Program-made: the position numbers and the translations under genes
From: AV40 sp963817335
GTDB taxonomy: Bacteria; Verrucomicrobiota; Verrucomicrobiia; Chthoniobacterales; UBA10450
Length of the DNA stretch: 64,000 nucleotides
Assembly (NCBI GenBank): GCA_963817335.1
Contig: CAWFNX010000005.1
Location: 124,001-188,000 of the forward strand
Direction of reading: 5' to 3'
The notes under the pieces: model-generated
Seen by the model: only the letters and a program-made list of their open reading frames with translations
Database searches by the model: none
Told to the model about the DNA's origin: nothing
Part shown: one piece after another, positions 47,367-56,962 of the stretch
Numbering within the stretch: the first letter of the stretch is position 1
Layout: each line of letters opens with the position of its first letter

Positions 47367-49490
47367 ATGCAATTGAACCGCTGTTTACTTCTATTCGCAG
47401 TGTCGTTTTCGGGAATTGCCATGCTCCCGGCAGCCGATATGACTCCGAAAAAGCCGGTCACGGACGAATACCAGGGCGTTAAAGTCGAAGATAATTATCA
47501 ATGGCTCGAGAACGATAGCGATCCGGCGGTTAAGTCCTGGTCGGATGCGCAAAATCAAAAGACACGAGCTTATATCGACAAATTGCCCGATCGGGCAGCG
47601 GTCGAAAAACAATTAAGCGACTGGTACGCGAAAACTTCGCCCAGTTACACCGGCCTGGTTTCGCGGCCGGGTACTTTGTTTGCCATGAAATTTCAGCCAC
47701 CGAAGCAGCAACCTATGCTGGTAACCCTCGCTTCGGCCGACGATTTGAAGTCGGAAAAGATCATCCTCGACCCGAACGCGCTAGACGCGAAAGGCACAAC
47801 CGCAATCGATTGGTTCGTCCCTTCGCGCGATGGGAAGTATGTCGCCATTTCAATTTCGCAGGGCGGCAGTGAAGACGGGACTCTTCACATTTACGAAACT
47901 GCCACTGGCAAAGCGCTGCCCGATTCGATTGCGCACGTTCAATATCCGACGGCGGGTGGAAGCGCCGCCTGGAACGCGGACGGGACCGGCATCTACTACA
48001 CACGCTTTCCCCGCAAGGGCGAGAAGCCGGACACCGATCTGAATTTTTTTCAGCAAGTCTATTTTCATAAGCTCGGTACCGGTGACACCGAAGACACGTA
48101 TTCCATCGGCAAGGATTTTCCTCGGATTGCCGAGGTCAAGCTGGAGACGTCCCGCGATGGAAAGTTCATTCTGGCGACGGTGGCAAATGGCGACGGAGGG
48201 GACTTTTCTCATTATTTGCTCGGACCGGACGGAACCTGGAAGCAGCTGACTCAATTCAGCGATCAGATTAAAGCTGCGCGACTCGGGCGAGACAATGCGC
48301 TGTATCTGCTTTCCCGTGCGGACGCGCCGCGGGGAAAAATTCTGCGAATGCCATTGGACAATCCGGCGCTGACAAGTGCGACAACCATCGTTTCCGAAAG
48401 CGACGCGGTCATTCAGTCAATGGAGCCAACGGCGAACGCGTTGTATGTGGAAGATTTGCTAGGCGGACCGTCGCAGATCCGACGATTTGATTTGGACGGC
48501 AAGAATGCGCAGACAATCGCGATTCCGAAAATATCGGCGGTGTCGGAAATGGAATCGCTGGAAGATAACTCACTTCTGTTTCGGGATGTGAGCTTCATCG
48601 AACCGGCGGCCTGGTTCCACCTGGTTGATCCGGCAAAAGAACCGGTGAAGACCGCGCTGGTGAACACATCACCCGTCTCATTTTCGGACATTGAAGTGAC
48701 GCGCGAAATGGCGACGTCGAAAGACGGAACGAAAATCCCGCTCAACATCGTGCGCAAGAAAGGAACCAAGCAAGACGGCAACAATCCAACTTTGCTCTAC
48801 GGTTACGGCGGCTACGGAATCAGCATGTCCCCGAATTTTGATTTCGCCCGCCGAATTTGGTTCGACCATGGCGGCGTTTATGTGGTGGCCAATATTCGAG
48901 GAGGGGGCGAGTTCGGCGAGGAATGGCACAAGGCCGGAAACCTGACCAAAAAACAAACTGTTTTCGATGATTTCGCCGCGGCCGCGGAATATTTGATCAA
49001 AGAAAAGTGGACGCGATCGGAGAAATTGGCGCTGCTGGGCGGAAGTAACGGAGGCTTGTTAATGGGCGCGTTGATCACCCAACACCCCGAGCTGATGCGG
49101 GCAGTGGTTTCGTTCGTCGGAATTTACGACATGCTGCGGGTCGAGCTCGCCCCAAACGGCGCGTTCAATGTCACCGAGTTCGGGACCGTGAAAGATCCCG
49201 AACAATTCAAGGCTCTTTACGCCTATTCTCCGTACCATCACGTGGTCGATGGAACAAAATATCCCTCGATCCTGTTCATGACTGGCGCCAATGACGGTCG
49301 GGTCGCGCCGTATCATTCACGTAAAATGGTTGCCCGTTTGGACGAAGCGAACAAGTCGGCGAACCCGATCCTGCTCCGAACAAGTTCAAGTGCCGGGCAT
49401 GGCATTGGCACCGCCCTGAGCGAACGAATCAAGCAGCTCGCGGATGAATATTCGTTTTTGTTCGCCCAGCTCGGAATGGCCAGGAAATAA
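47367..49490 (+). CDS. prolyl oligopeptidase (S9A)
   Basis: A 707-residue serine peptidase with signal peptide (residues 1-23). N-terminal part DEYQGVKVEDNYQWLEN is typical of the family; a seven-blade propeller follows; the hydrolase domain has Ser560 in GGSNGGLLMGA, Asp in MTGANDGRVAPYHSRKM and His in SSAGHGIGT. It cleaves after Pro in short peptides in the periplasm. Together with the S9 peptidase at 42077 it suggests peptide scavenging. Confidence 0.96.
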   Translation: MQLNRCLLLFAVSFSGIAMLPAADMTPKKPVTDEYQGVKVEDNYQWLENDSDPAVKSWSDAQNQKTRAYIDKLPDRAAVEKQLSDWYAKTSPSYTGLVSRPGTLFAMKFQPPKQQPMLVTLASADDLKSEKIILDPNALDAKGTTAIDWFVPSRDGKYVAISISQGGSEDGTLHIYETATGKALPDSIAHVQYPTAGGSAAWNADGTGIYYTRFPRKGEKPDTDLNFFQQVYFHKLGTGDTEDTYSIGKDFPRIAEVKLETSRDGKFILATVANGDGGDFSHYLLGPDGTWKQLTQFSDQIKAARLGRDNALYLLSRADAPRGKILRMPLDNPALTSATTIVSESDAVIQSMEPTANALYVEDLLGGPSQIRRFDLDGKNAQTIAIPKISAVSEMESLEDNSLLFRDVSFIEPAAWFHLVDPAKEPVKTALVNTSPVSFSDIEVTREMATSKDGTKIPLNIVRKKGTKQDGNNPTLLYGYGGYGISMSPNFDFARRIWFDHGGVYVVANIRGGGEFGEEWHKAGNLTKKQTVFDDFAAAAEYLIKEKWTRSEKLALLGGSNGGLLMGALITQHPELMRAVVSFVGIYDMLRVELAPNGAFNVTEFGTVKDPEQFKALYAYSPYHHVVDGTKYPSILFMTGANDGRVAPYHSRKMVARLDEANKSANPILLRTSSSAGHGIGTALSERIKQLADEYSFLFAQLGMARK

Positions 49491-49580
49491 AACGATTAGG
49501 GAACCGTCTTTCATTCGGTTACCCTGAATTCCGGCGCTTTGGGACACGTCAAATCCTAAGTGACTGGTAACGACGTATCG

Positions 49581-50219
49581 ATGAAGCGAGCGCTGATCAT
49601 TCTGTTTATCGCCGGGGTCGCAGGGCCGATCCTTGCGGCCCCGCCTGGTCAGGGCACTGAATGGAAATTGGTGAAGCAAACAAACGGCCTGGCGATTTTC
49701 AGCCGACCGCATCCGGGATCGCGCCTCAAAGAGTTCAAGGCGATCGGTGAAATCGATGGATCGAGCCAAACGGTCTACAAGGTGATTGATGACGTCGAAT
49801 CATATCCGAGCTTCATGCCCTATACCGCCGAGGCCACGGTGATTGAAAGAGACCACAATTCGATTCTCACTTATCAGCGGATCTCGCCAAAAATCGTCGG
49901 TGATCGCGATTACACCATTCGGATCGAAAAAAAATCGTGGCCGGCGGAAAATGGATTCGCCTACTTCAGCGAATGGAAACCGGCGAACGAGCGCGGTCCC
50001 GCGGAGAAGTCCGGCGTATTTCGGTTGAAACTGGTGAACGGCTCCTGGTTGCTGGAGCCGATCGGCCCCAGCAAGACGACGGCAACGTATCACGTCTTTA
50101 CCGATAGCGGCGTCGTCGTTCCGCCGTTCATTGCCAACACCGCAAGCGAGACTGGAATCACCAAACTTTTCGCGGCGGTGAGGAAACAGGCGAAGAACCC
50201 GAAATATCAGGCGAAATAA
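49581..50219 (+). CDS. secreted START/SRPBCC-type lipid-binding protein
   Basis: About 212 residues from ATG 49581 (MKRALIILFIAGVAGPILAA), a signal peptide; the frame begins with GTG at 49560. The rest is one START-like domain: WKLVKQTNGLAIFSRPHPGS, VYKVIDDVESYPSFMPYTAEA, GDRDYTIRIEKK and a C-terminal helix. Such domains bind lipids or polyketides. No partner is evident. Confidence 0.82.
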   Translation: MKRALIILFIAGVAGPILAAPPGQGTEWKLVKQTNGLAIFSRPHPGSRLKEFKAIGEIDGSSQTVYKVIDDVESYPSFMPYTAEATVIERDHNSILTYQRISPKIVGDRDYTIRIEKKSWPAENGFAYFSEWKPANERGPAEKSGVFRLKLVNGSWLLEPIGPSKTTATYHVFTDSGVVVPPFIANTASETGITKLFAAVRKQAKNPKYQAK

Positions 50220-50333
50220 ACGCAACCGGCAGCGATTGGAGCGTGAAAATCAGCCCTGGGGAAGAAAAAGCCAAATTGTTGCCGATTCGGGCGTGAACTT
50301 CACATGAATTAGCTTATCCTGCGCGCTGCGCAG

Positions 50334-53300
50334 ATGCCGCGGAACAACGATCTAAGGAAAATTCTACTGATCGGCTCCGGTCCAATCGTGATCGGGCAGG
50401 GCTGCGAATTTGATTATTCCGGTGTGCAGGCCTGTAAGGCGCTGCGCGAAGAAGGGTATCAAGTCGTGTTGGTGAATTCGAACCCGGCGACCATCATGAC
50501 GGACCCGGAGTTCGCCGATCGTACTTATATAGAGCCGATCACGCCCGAGGTCATCGAAGCGATTATCGACCGCGAGAAACCGGATGCACTTCTGCCAACC
50601 ATGGGTGGCCAGACCGCGCTGAATGCGGCGATGGAGCTCAACCGAAATGGGGCGCTTTCCCGTCACAAAGTGAAATTGATTGGGGCCAACGCAAAGGCGA
50701 TCGCAAAAGGCGAAGATCGACAGCTGTTCAAGGAAGCGATGTTGCGGATTGGACTCGAGGTTCCGCGGTCGGGCGTCGCCCATTCCGTGGCCGACGCCCA
50801 CAGGATCTCCAAAGAAATCGGGAGTTTCCCGCTGATCATCCGGCCCGCATTCACGTTGGGCGGCAGCGGCGGCGGCATCGCCTACAATCCGGACGATTTG
50901 ACCGAGATCGCCGGGGGCGGACTCGCCATGTCGCCGGTCAACGAAGTGCTAATCGAAGAATCACTGGTTGGCTGGAAAGAATTCGAGATGGAAGTAATGC
51001 GCGACCGGATGGACAACTGCGTCGTCGTTTGTTCGATCGAAAACTTTGATCCGATGGGAGTGCACACCGGCGATTCGATCACGGTCGCGCCGGTACAGAC
51101 CCTGACCGACAAGGAATATCAAATGATGCGCGACGCCTCGTTCGCGGTCATTCGCGAGATTGGCGTCGAAACCGGCGGCTCCAATATTCAGTTCGCGGTT
51201 CATCCCGACAACGGCCGAATGGTGGTTATCGAGATGAATCCGCGCGTGTCGCGTTCAAGCGCGCTGGCGTCGAAAGCAACCGGGTTCCCAATCGCGAAGA
51301 TCGCGGCCAAGCTCGCGGTCGGTTACGCGCTGGACGAAATCAAAAACGATATCACACGGGAAACGCCGGCCTGTTTCGAGCCAACAATCGATTATTGCGT
51401 GGTCAAAGTTCCGCGGTTCACCTTCGAGAAATTTCCGCAGGCGGATCCGACGCTGACGACGCAAATGAAAAGCGTCGGTGAAGCCATGGCGATCGGTCGC
51501 ACCTTCAAGGAAGCGCTGCAAAAAGCGTTGCGCAGTTTGGAAATCAAACGTTTTGGCCTGATCGGGGACGGCGCGGACAAAGAAGTCGATGTTGAAACGC
51601 TGCGGTTGAAGCTCGCGATCCCCAATGCCGAACGGATTTTCTACATCGGCCAGGCTTTCGCCAAAGGCGCATCGATCGACGAAGTCTACGATCTGACCAA
51701 GATCGACAAATGGTTTTTGCGAAACGTGGCGGAAATCGTGAAGGCCCAAAAGAGAATTGAGGAATCGGCCCTGAGCAGTCACGAGATCCGGGTGATGACC
51801 GAGCCGTGGTCGGTGGACCTGACTGCCAAAGAAGTTGCGCCGGCTATCTTCCAAAGTGGAAACGGACTCCTGCGCGCGAAGAAAATGGGCTTCTCTGATC
51901 ATCAACTCGGCTACGCAAATTCGCTGGGGCCGGATGGCGTCCGCGCGGCGCGACGACGATTGGCGATCCTGCCGACTTATCGATTGGTGGACACCTGCGC
52001 GGCGGAGTTTGAGGCTTATACGCCGTACTATTATTCCACTTACGGCGACGAAAATGAGCGGCGTGAAAGTGGAAAACGCAAAGTAATGATTCTCGGCGGC
52101 GGCCCCAATCGTATCGGGCAGGGGATCGAATTTGATTACTGCTGTGTCCACGCGGCCTTCGCGCTGCGCGAGCTGGATTTCGAAACTATCATGGTCAATT
52201 CGAACCCGGAAACGGTGTCGACTGATTACGACACCAGCGACAAGCTCTACTTCGAACCGCTCACCCTGGAGGACGTACTTAATATCTACGACCAGGAGAA
52301 GCCTGATGGCGTGGTGGTGCAGTTTGGCGGCCAGACCCCGCTCAATCTCGCCAACGGGTTGAAGGCGGCCGGCGTCCCGATTTTGGGCACTCAACCGGAA
52401 AGCATCGAGACGGCGGAAGATCGAAAATTGTTCGCGGCGATGTTGGACAAACTGGGGCTGCGCCAGACTCCCAGCGGATCTGCGGTCAGCACCGACGAAG
52501 CGGTCGGGATCGCGAGCAAAATCGGTTATCCCGTGCTCGTTAGGCCGTCGTTTGTCCTGGGCGGGCGCGCGATGGAGTTGGTTTATAACGAGCCGGACCT
52601 TCGCCGTTACATGGCCAGCGCGATCGAAGTGACCCCGGACCGCCCGGTTCTGGTCGACCGTTTTTTGGAGGATGCCATCGAAGTGGACGTCGATTGCATT
52701 TCTGACGGCGAAACAACCGTGATCGGCGCAATCATGGAACACATCGAGGAAGCCGGCATTCATAGCGGCGACAGCGCATGCGTGATCCCGACATTTTCGT
52801 TGTCGCAACGCGTCCTCGACGAAATTTCGTCGGCGACAAAAGCCATGGCGCGCGAGCTGAGCGTGCGCGGCTTGATGAATGTGCAGTTCGCCGTGAAAGG
52901 CGAAGATGTTTACGTGCTGGAAGTGAACCCGCGGGCATCGCGCACGGTCCCGTTTGTAAGCAAGGCGATCGGCGTTCCGCTGGCGAAATTGGCAGCCAAA
53001 GTGATGGCGGGCAAAACATTGCGCGAGCTTGGATTCACCAGGGAAATCGTGCCGAAGCATTTCTCGGTGAAGGAAGCCGTCTTTCCATTTCTCCGTTATC
53101 AGGGCACCGACATTTCGCTCGGTCCGGAAATGAAATCGACCGGCGAGGTAATGGGTATGGACGTCGATCTCGGGCTCGCATTCGCAAAATCACAAATGGC
53201 CGCGCCTCCGCCGTTGCCAAAGAAGGGCAACGTGTTCATCAGCGTGAAAGATACCGACAAAGAATCGATCATTCTGCTGGCCCGGGAATTTTTGAACCTT

Positions 53301-53624
53301 GGATTTGGAATCATTGCGACCAGCGGAACGGCCGACGCGCTTGCGGCCGCGAAGATCAAGGTGAAAAAAGTGTTCAAACTTCACGAAGGGCGGCCGAACG
53401 TGCTCGACCGGGTAAAAAACGGCGACATTAATTTCATTATCAACACGCCGAGCGGGAAAATCCCTCGTGAGCACGAAGTGATGATTCGCAACGCGGCGCT
53501 CGCGGCAAAAATCCCAATCATGACGACCGTGCGCGCGGCCCAGGCGAGCGCCAACGGGATCCGCTCGTTGCAAAAGAGCAAGCTGCAGGTGCGAAGTCTG
53601 CAGGAATATCACACCAAGGCTTGA
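50334..53624 (+). CDS. carB: carbamoyl-phosphate synthase large subunit
   Basis: A 1096-residue enzyme forming carbamoyl phosphate for arginine and pyrimidines. Two homologous halves are visible: ATP-grasp 1 (RKILLIGSGPIVIGQGCEFDYSG at the start, IRPAFTLGGSGGGIAYN), an oligomerisation part near 420-550, ATP-grasp 2 (VMILGGGPNRIGQGIEFDYC, VRPSFVLGGRAMELVY) and a C-terminal MGS regulatory domain (VFISVKDTDKESIILLAREF, with HEGRPNVLDRVKNGDI). Some motifs are quoted in part. The ATG is at 50334. carA is not nearby. Confidence 0.98.
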   Translation: MPRNNDLRKILLIGSGPIVIGQGCEFDYSGVQACKALREEGYQVVLVNSNPATIMTDPEFADRTYIEPITPEVIEAIIDREKPDALLPTMGGQTALNAAMELNRNGALSRHKVKLIGANAKAIAKGEDRQLFKEAMLRIGLEVPRSGVAHSVADAHRISKEIGSFPLIIRPAFTLGGSGGGIAYNPDDLTEIAGGGLAMSPVNEVLIEESLVGWKEFEMEVMRDRMDNCVVVCSIENFDPMGVHTGDSITVAPVQTLTDKEYQMMRDASFAVIREIGVETGGSNIQFAVHPDNGRMVVIEMNPRVSRSSALASKATGFPIAKIAAKLAVGYALDEIKNDITRETPACFEPTIDYCVVKVPRFTFEKFPQADPTLTTQMKSVGEAMAIGRTFKEALQKALRSLEIKRFGLIGDGADKEVDVETLRLKLAIPNAERIFYIGQAFAKGASIDEVYDLTKIDKWFLRNVAEIVKAQKRIEESALSSHEIRVMTEPWSVDLTAKEVAPAIFQSGNGLLRAKKMGFSDHQLGYANSLGPDGVRAARRRLAILPTYRLVDTCAAEFEAYTPYYYSTYGDENERRESGKRKVMILGGGPNRIGQGIEFDYCCVHAAFALRELDFETIMVNSNPETVSTDYDTSDKLYFEPLTLEDVLNIYDQEKPDGVVVQFGGQTPLNLANGLKAAGVPILGTQPESIETAEDRKLFAAMLDKLGLRQTPSGSAVSTDEAVGIASKIGYPVLVRPSFVLGGRAMELVYNEPDLRRYMASAIEVTPDRPVLVDRFLEDAIEVDVDCISDGETTVIGAIMEHIEEAGIHSGDSACVIPTFSLSQRVLDEISSATKAMARELSVRGLMNVQFAVKGEDVYVLEVNPRASRTVPFVSKAIGVPLAKLAAKVMAGKTLRELGFTREIVPKHFSVKEAVFPFLRYQGTDISLGPEMKSTGEVMGMDVDLGLAFAKSQMAAPPPLPKKGNVFISVKDTDKESIILLAREFLNLGFGIIATSGTADALAAAKIKVKKVFKLHEGRPNVLDRVKNGDINFIINTPSGKIPREHEVMIRNAALAAKIPIMTTVRAAQASANGIRSLQKSKLQVRSLQEYHTKA

Positions 53625-53629
53625 AATTT

Positions 53630-53655
53630 GCGACGGTTACAGACCGCCGCTACAG
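53630..53655 (-). repeat. single REP-like hairpin
   Basis: Read on the minus strand: CTGTAG then CGGCGGTCT-GTA-ACCGTCG. One GTAG-hairpin unit without its partner, placed immediately after carB. Confidence 0.7.
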
Positions 53656-53661
53656 AAGAAC

Positions 53662-54267
53662 ATGAAGATGTCGATCTTGATCGCCGTGTTATTGACCTCG
53701 GCCGTCTTGGCCGCTGAGGAAAGGAAGGACGAGAACAAAACGATTCCCGCGGCAAATGAAGTGGCGGTGATTAAAACCAGTGAGGGCGATATGGTGGTGC
53801 AGTTCTGGACGGATGCCGCGCCGAATACGATCGAGAATTTCAAGAAACTGGCAAAGCAGGGGTTCTACAACGGAACGATTTTTCATCGGATCGTAAAAGG
53901 ATTCATGATCCAGGGTGGCGATCCGAACTCGAAAGATCCTGCCAAAGAGGAATCGTACGGCGCGGGTGGACCTGGCTACAAAATCAAAGCCGAGTTCAAC
54001 GACCATTCGCACGAGCGCGGTGTCATCTCGATGGCGCGCGAGCCCGATCCTGATTCTGCCGGATCACAATTTTTTATCTGCCTCGGCCCGGTAACACGGC
54101 TCGATCATCAGTACACGACGTTTGGCAAACTGATTAAAGGCGACGATGTGCTCGAAAAGATCGGCGACACCCCGGTCACTCGGAACAGTATGGGCGAAAT
54201 GAGCAAGCCGACCAAACGCATCACGATAGAGAAAATCGATATCGTGCCGGCGGATTCCATTAAATGA
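53662..54267 (+). CDS. periplasmic cyclophilin-type peptidyl-prolyl isomerase
   Basis: A 201-residue protein with signal peptide (residues 1-17). It has the cyclophilin core: VAVIKTSEGDMVVQFWTDAA, NGTIFHRIVKGFMIQGGDP with the catalytic Arg, GVISMARE, SAGSQFFICLG and TTFGKLIKGDDVLEKIG. It helps folding of exported proteins. It starts 37 bases after carB, possibly co-transcribed. Confidence 0.95.
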   Translation: MKMSILIAVLLTSAVLAAEERKDENKTIPAANEVAVIKTSEGDMVVQFWTDAAPNTIENFKKLAKQGFYNGTIFHRIVKGFMIQGGDPNSKDPAKEESYGAGGPGYKIKAEFNDHSHERGVISMAREPDPDSAGSQFFICLGPVTRLDHQYTTFGKLIKGDDVLEKIGDTPVTRNSMGEMSKPTKRITIEKIDIVPADSIK

Positions 54268-54270
54268 CTC

Positions 54271-54339
54271 ACCACAGAGATCACGGAGCACACAGAGAAA
54301 ATTTGTGTTCCTCTTCGTGATCTCCGTGTGCTCTGTGGT
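54271..54339. repeat. ACCACAGAG...CTCTGTGGT inverted repeat
   Basis: ACCACAGAGATCACGGAGCA at the left and GATCTCCGTGTGCTCTGTGGT (imperfect reverse complement, 21 bases, of which the last nine are exact) at the right form a long stem around TTTGTGTTCCTCTT. It sits between the cyclophilin gene and aguB. Confidence 0.8.
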
Positions 54340-54349
54340 TAATTCCTGA

Positions 54350-55237
54350 ATGGCACAGGCCGATAAAGCAAAGATTGCGCTGGTCCAGATGCGCTGCGGC
54401 GCGGACCCGGAAAAGAATTTTTCGCGGGCTCTCGATTTTATTCGCGACGCGGCGAAGAAGGGGGCAAAGATCGTTTGTCTGCCCGAACTGTTTCGGTCGC
54501 AGTACTTTTGTCAGACCGAAGAACATAAGAACTTCGAACTGGCTGAAGAAATTCCCGGAGCATCGACCGCCGCGCTCGCCAAGCTGGCAAAAACAGCAGG
54601 CGTCGTAATCATCGCATCCCTTTTCGAGAAGCGGCGGGCCGGGGTGTATCACAATACCGCTGCGATCATCGACGCGGACGGGAAATTTCTCGGGAAATAT
54701 CGCAAGATGCACATCCCGGACGATCCGCTCTATCACGAGAAATTTTATTTCACTCCGGGCGATCTCGGATTCCAGGCCTGGAACACGAAACGCGGAAAAA
54801 TCGGAGTCTGCGTGTGCTGGGACCAATGGTATCCGGAAGCGGCCAGACTTACGGCGTTGCGAGGCGCAGAAATTATTTTTTATCCAACGGCGATCGGTTG
54901 GCATCCGAGCGAGAAGAAAGAATTCGGCGCAGCCCAACACAACGCCTGGGAAACGATCCAGCGCAGTCACGCAATTGCCAATGGCTGTTACGTGGCAGCG
55001 GCGAACCGCGTCGGTCACGAAGCGCCCGCCGGCGGCGACGGTATTGAATTTTGGGGACAAAGTTTCATTTGCGGGCCCGACGGAGAAATCATCGCCAAAG
55101 GGTCAGTCCGCAAAGAGGAAATTGTGATGGCTGATATCGATTGGGCGCGAGTGAACGAGCATCGCACCCACTGGCCCTTTCTGCGCGATCGCCGAGTGGA
55201 CGCCTATGCCGGAATCGAACAGCGCCTGCTCGATTGA
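54350..55237 (+). CDS. aguB: N-carbamoylputrescine amidase
   Basis: A 295-residue cytoplasmic nitrilase-superfamily enzyme hydrolysing N-carbamoylputrescine to putrescine. The catalytic triad is Glu46 (VCLPELF), Lys119 (KYRKMHIPDD) and Cys156 (VCVCWDQWYPE). The family pattern DDPLYHEKFYFTPGD is present and separates it from other nitrilases. Together with aguA at 6882-7925 this gives agmatine to putrescine. Confidence 0.95.
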   Translation: MAQADKAKIALVQMRCGADPEKNFSRALDFIRDAAKKGAKIVCLPELFRSQYFCQTEEHKNFELAEEIPGASTAALAKLAKTAGVVIIASLFEKRRAGVYHNTAAIIDADGKFLGKYRKMHIPDDPLYHEKFYFTPGDLGFQAWNTKRGKIGVCVCWDQWYPEAARLTALRGAEIIFYPTAIGWHPSEKKEFGAAQHNAWETIQRSHAIANGCYVAAANRVGHEAPAGGDGIEFWGQSFICGPDGEIIAKGSVRKEEIVMADIDWARVNEHRTHWPFLRDRRVDAYAGIEQRLLD

Positions 55238-55274
55238 GAGTTTTCTTTTGCGGAGAACGCCGTACCGTTGCGGG

Positions 55275-55847
55275 ATGAAAACAATTATTTGCATGGCACT
55301 ATTCTGCGCGGCCGCGTGTTTTGCGCAGACTCAAGAAGGCACGACTGCGCCTTCAGAATCGGCGGCGACATCGAGCCCTCGAAATACCCGTCTGGCGACA
55401 CAGGGGATGCAGATCGCAATGGCGCAATTAGAACCCAAATCCGGCAGTCAGGTGACCGGAATAGTCGCGTTCAGGCAAGTTGGTGATGAAGTGCTGGTGA
55501 CGGGAATGGTTAAGGGTCTCAAACCTGGCAAGCATGGGTTTCATATTCATGATAAAGGCGATTGCTCCTCGCCGGACGCAGCCTCAGCCGGCCCGCATTT
55601 CAATCCGGCAAACCAACATCATGGCGGACCAACCACGCCCGAGCATCACGCCGGCGATCTCGGAAATATTGAAGCGGACGTTAGCGGGATCGTACAGCTG
55701 AATTGGAAAGCAAAGCTCAGTCTGAGCGGCAAGGACTCGATCATTGGCAAATCGGTCGTTGTTCATGAAGGGGAAGATGATTTGAAGACCGATCCGGCTG
55801 GGAACTCCGGCAAGCGGATTGCCTGCGGTGAGATTAAATTGCAGTAA
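55275..55847 (+). CDS. sodC: Cu/Zn superoxide dismutase, secreted
   Basis: A 190-residue periplasmic superoxide dismutase started at ATG 55275 (MKTIICMALFCAAACFA, a signal peptide; the frame opens at 55206). Metal ligands lie in HGFHIHDKGDCSS, GPHFNPANQHHGGP and HAGDLGNI, and the fourth Cu ligand in SVVVHEGEDDLKT; the disulfide Cys pair is in GDCSS and IACGEI. All the expected features are intact. Confidence 0.96.
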   Translation: MKTIICMALFCAAACFAQTQEGTTAPSESAATSSPRNTRLATQGMQIAMAQLEPKSGSQVTGIVAFRQVGDEVLVTGMVKGLKPGKHGFHIHDKGDCSSPDAASAGPHFNPANQHHGGPTTPEHHAGDLGNIEADVSGIVQLNWKAKLSLSGKDSIIGKSVVVHEGEDDLKTDPAGNSGKRIACGEIKLQ

Positions 55848-55864
55848 ATGGACTCCCGTTAGTC

Positions 55865-56962
55865 TTGATCCCTCCAGAAACGAAGATCGACATGCAGTTG
55901 ATGACGCTGACTGAAATTCGCCGGGCGGCGTCCCGCCCAGGCGGGAGCCCGGTCACGGCTCGCGCTCATGTGCAGGTCGAATCAGCGGCGCCAAAACTCA
56001 CCCGGGAACAAAAGCCGTACTGCGAGCTAAGTCTGGCCGACGCGTGCGATCGAATGACGCTGCGGGTCTGGAGCGATCATCCAGCGTACAAAGCGTGCAA
56101 CTCCCTCACTAATGAAAGTTTCATCGAGCTTACCGGCGAATTCAGCTCGCATTCTCAATTCGGACTCGAAGCGCAAAAGTGGACGGTCCGGCCGTTGACG
56201 CCGCAGGAAAAAAACGAATTGCTCCAGGGCCCTCCGGAACTGCGCGCCAAACAAGAAACCGACTGGAAGTTCATCAATGAGGCAATCGCGAAGGTCGGCG
56301 ACCCCCGTTTGCGCGCACTCTGCGAGGCCTTCGTGAAGGAGTTTGGCGATCGACTCAAGCGGACCGCGGCCGCGCGAAAATATCATCACGCGCGTCGCGG
56401 CGGTCTGGTGGAACACACTGCCCAAATGATGCGCACCGCGATAGCGGTCGCGCCGCTCTATCCGCAGCTAAATCTCGATCTTCTGATCGCCGGGGTTCTA
56501 TTTCACGACTGCGGAAAGCTGTGGGAGAACGCCCTCCCAGAAAATGGATTCGTCATGGGCTACGACGAACTTGGCGAACTGGTCGGCCACATTTCGATCG
56601 GAATTGAAGTGGTCAACGCATTGTGGCGAAAATTGAATTCCGACAATTCCGACTCGTGGAAGAAAATGTCGCCGCCGTCGGAAGATGTTCGCATTCACCT
56701 GTTGCACCTGGTGGCTTCGCACCACGGCGAAAAGGAATTCGGATCTCCGGTCGAACCGCGAACACCGGAAGCGATGACGCTGCATTACATCGACAATCTC
56801 GATGCGAGGCTGGAGATGTTTGCCGCCGGATACACGACAGCTAAACCGCTGGGTCCACGGATCTTCGAGCGGGTTTGGCCCCTGCCAGGGAATCTGGTTG
56901 CGTCGCTGCAAAGATTTGAGCTCGGAATCGGGCCGGCGAAATCAGACGACGAACTATTTTAG
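55865..56962 (+). CDS. YhaM-like 3'-5' exoribonuclease (OB-fold plus HD)
   Basis: A 356- to 365-residue protein, starting with TTG 55865 or ATG 55892 (MQLMTLTEIRRA). About 15-115 is an OB-type nucleic acid-binding domain (YCELSLADACDRMTLRVWSD). About 160-330 is an HD phosphohydrolase domain: GGLVEHTAQMMR, VLFHDCGKLWE, GHISIGIEVV, and ASHHGEKEFGSPVEPRTPEAM with HYIDNLDARLEM, the pattern of YhaM. It degrades RNA from the 3' end. It converges with the methyltransferase, overlapping by nine bases. Confidence 0.9.
   Translation: MIPPETKIDMQLMTLTEIRRAASRPGGSPVTARAHVQVESAAPKLTREQKPYCELSLADACDRMTLRVWSDHPAYKACNSLTNESFIELTGEFSSHSQFGLEAQKWTVRPLTPQEKNELLQGPPELRAKQETDWKFINEAIAKVGDPRLRALCEAFVKEFGDRLKRTAAARKYHHARRGGLVEHTAQMMRTAIAVAPLYPQLNLDLLIAGVLFHDCGKLWENALPENGFVMGYDELGELVGHISIGIEVVNALWRKLNSDNSDSWKKMSPPSEDVRIHLLHLVASHHGEKEFGSPVEPRTPEAMTLHYIDNLDARLEMFAAGYTTAKPLGPRIFERVWPLPGNLVASLQRFELGIGPAKSDDELF

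Noticed and set aside
51255..53060. A 601-residue open frame antisense to carB
   Set aside because: It lies wholly within the strongly conserved carB and has an Arg/His-rich composition without domains; long antisense frames are expected in GC-rich codon usage.
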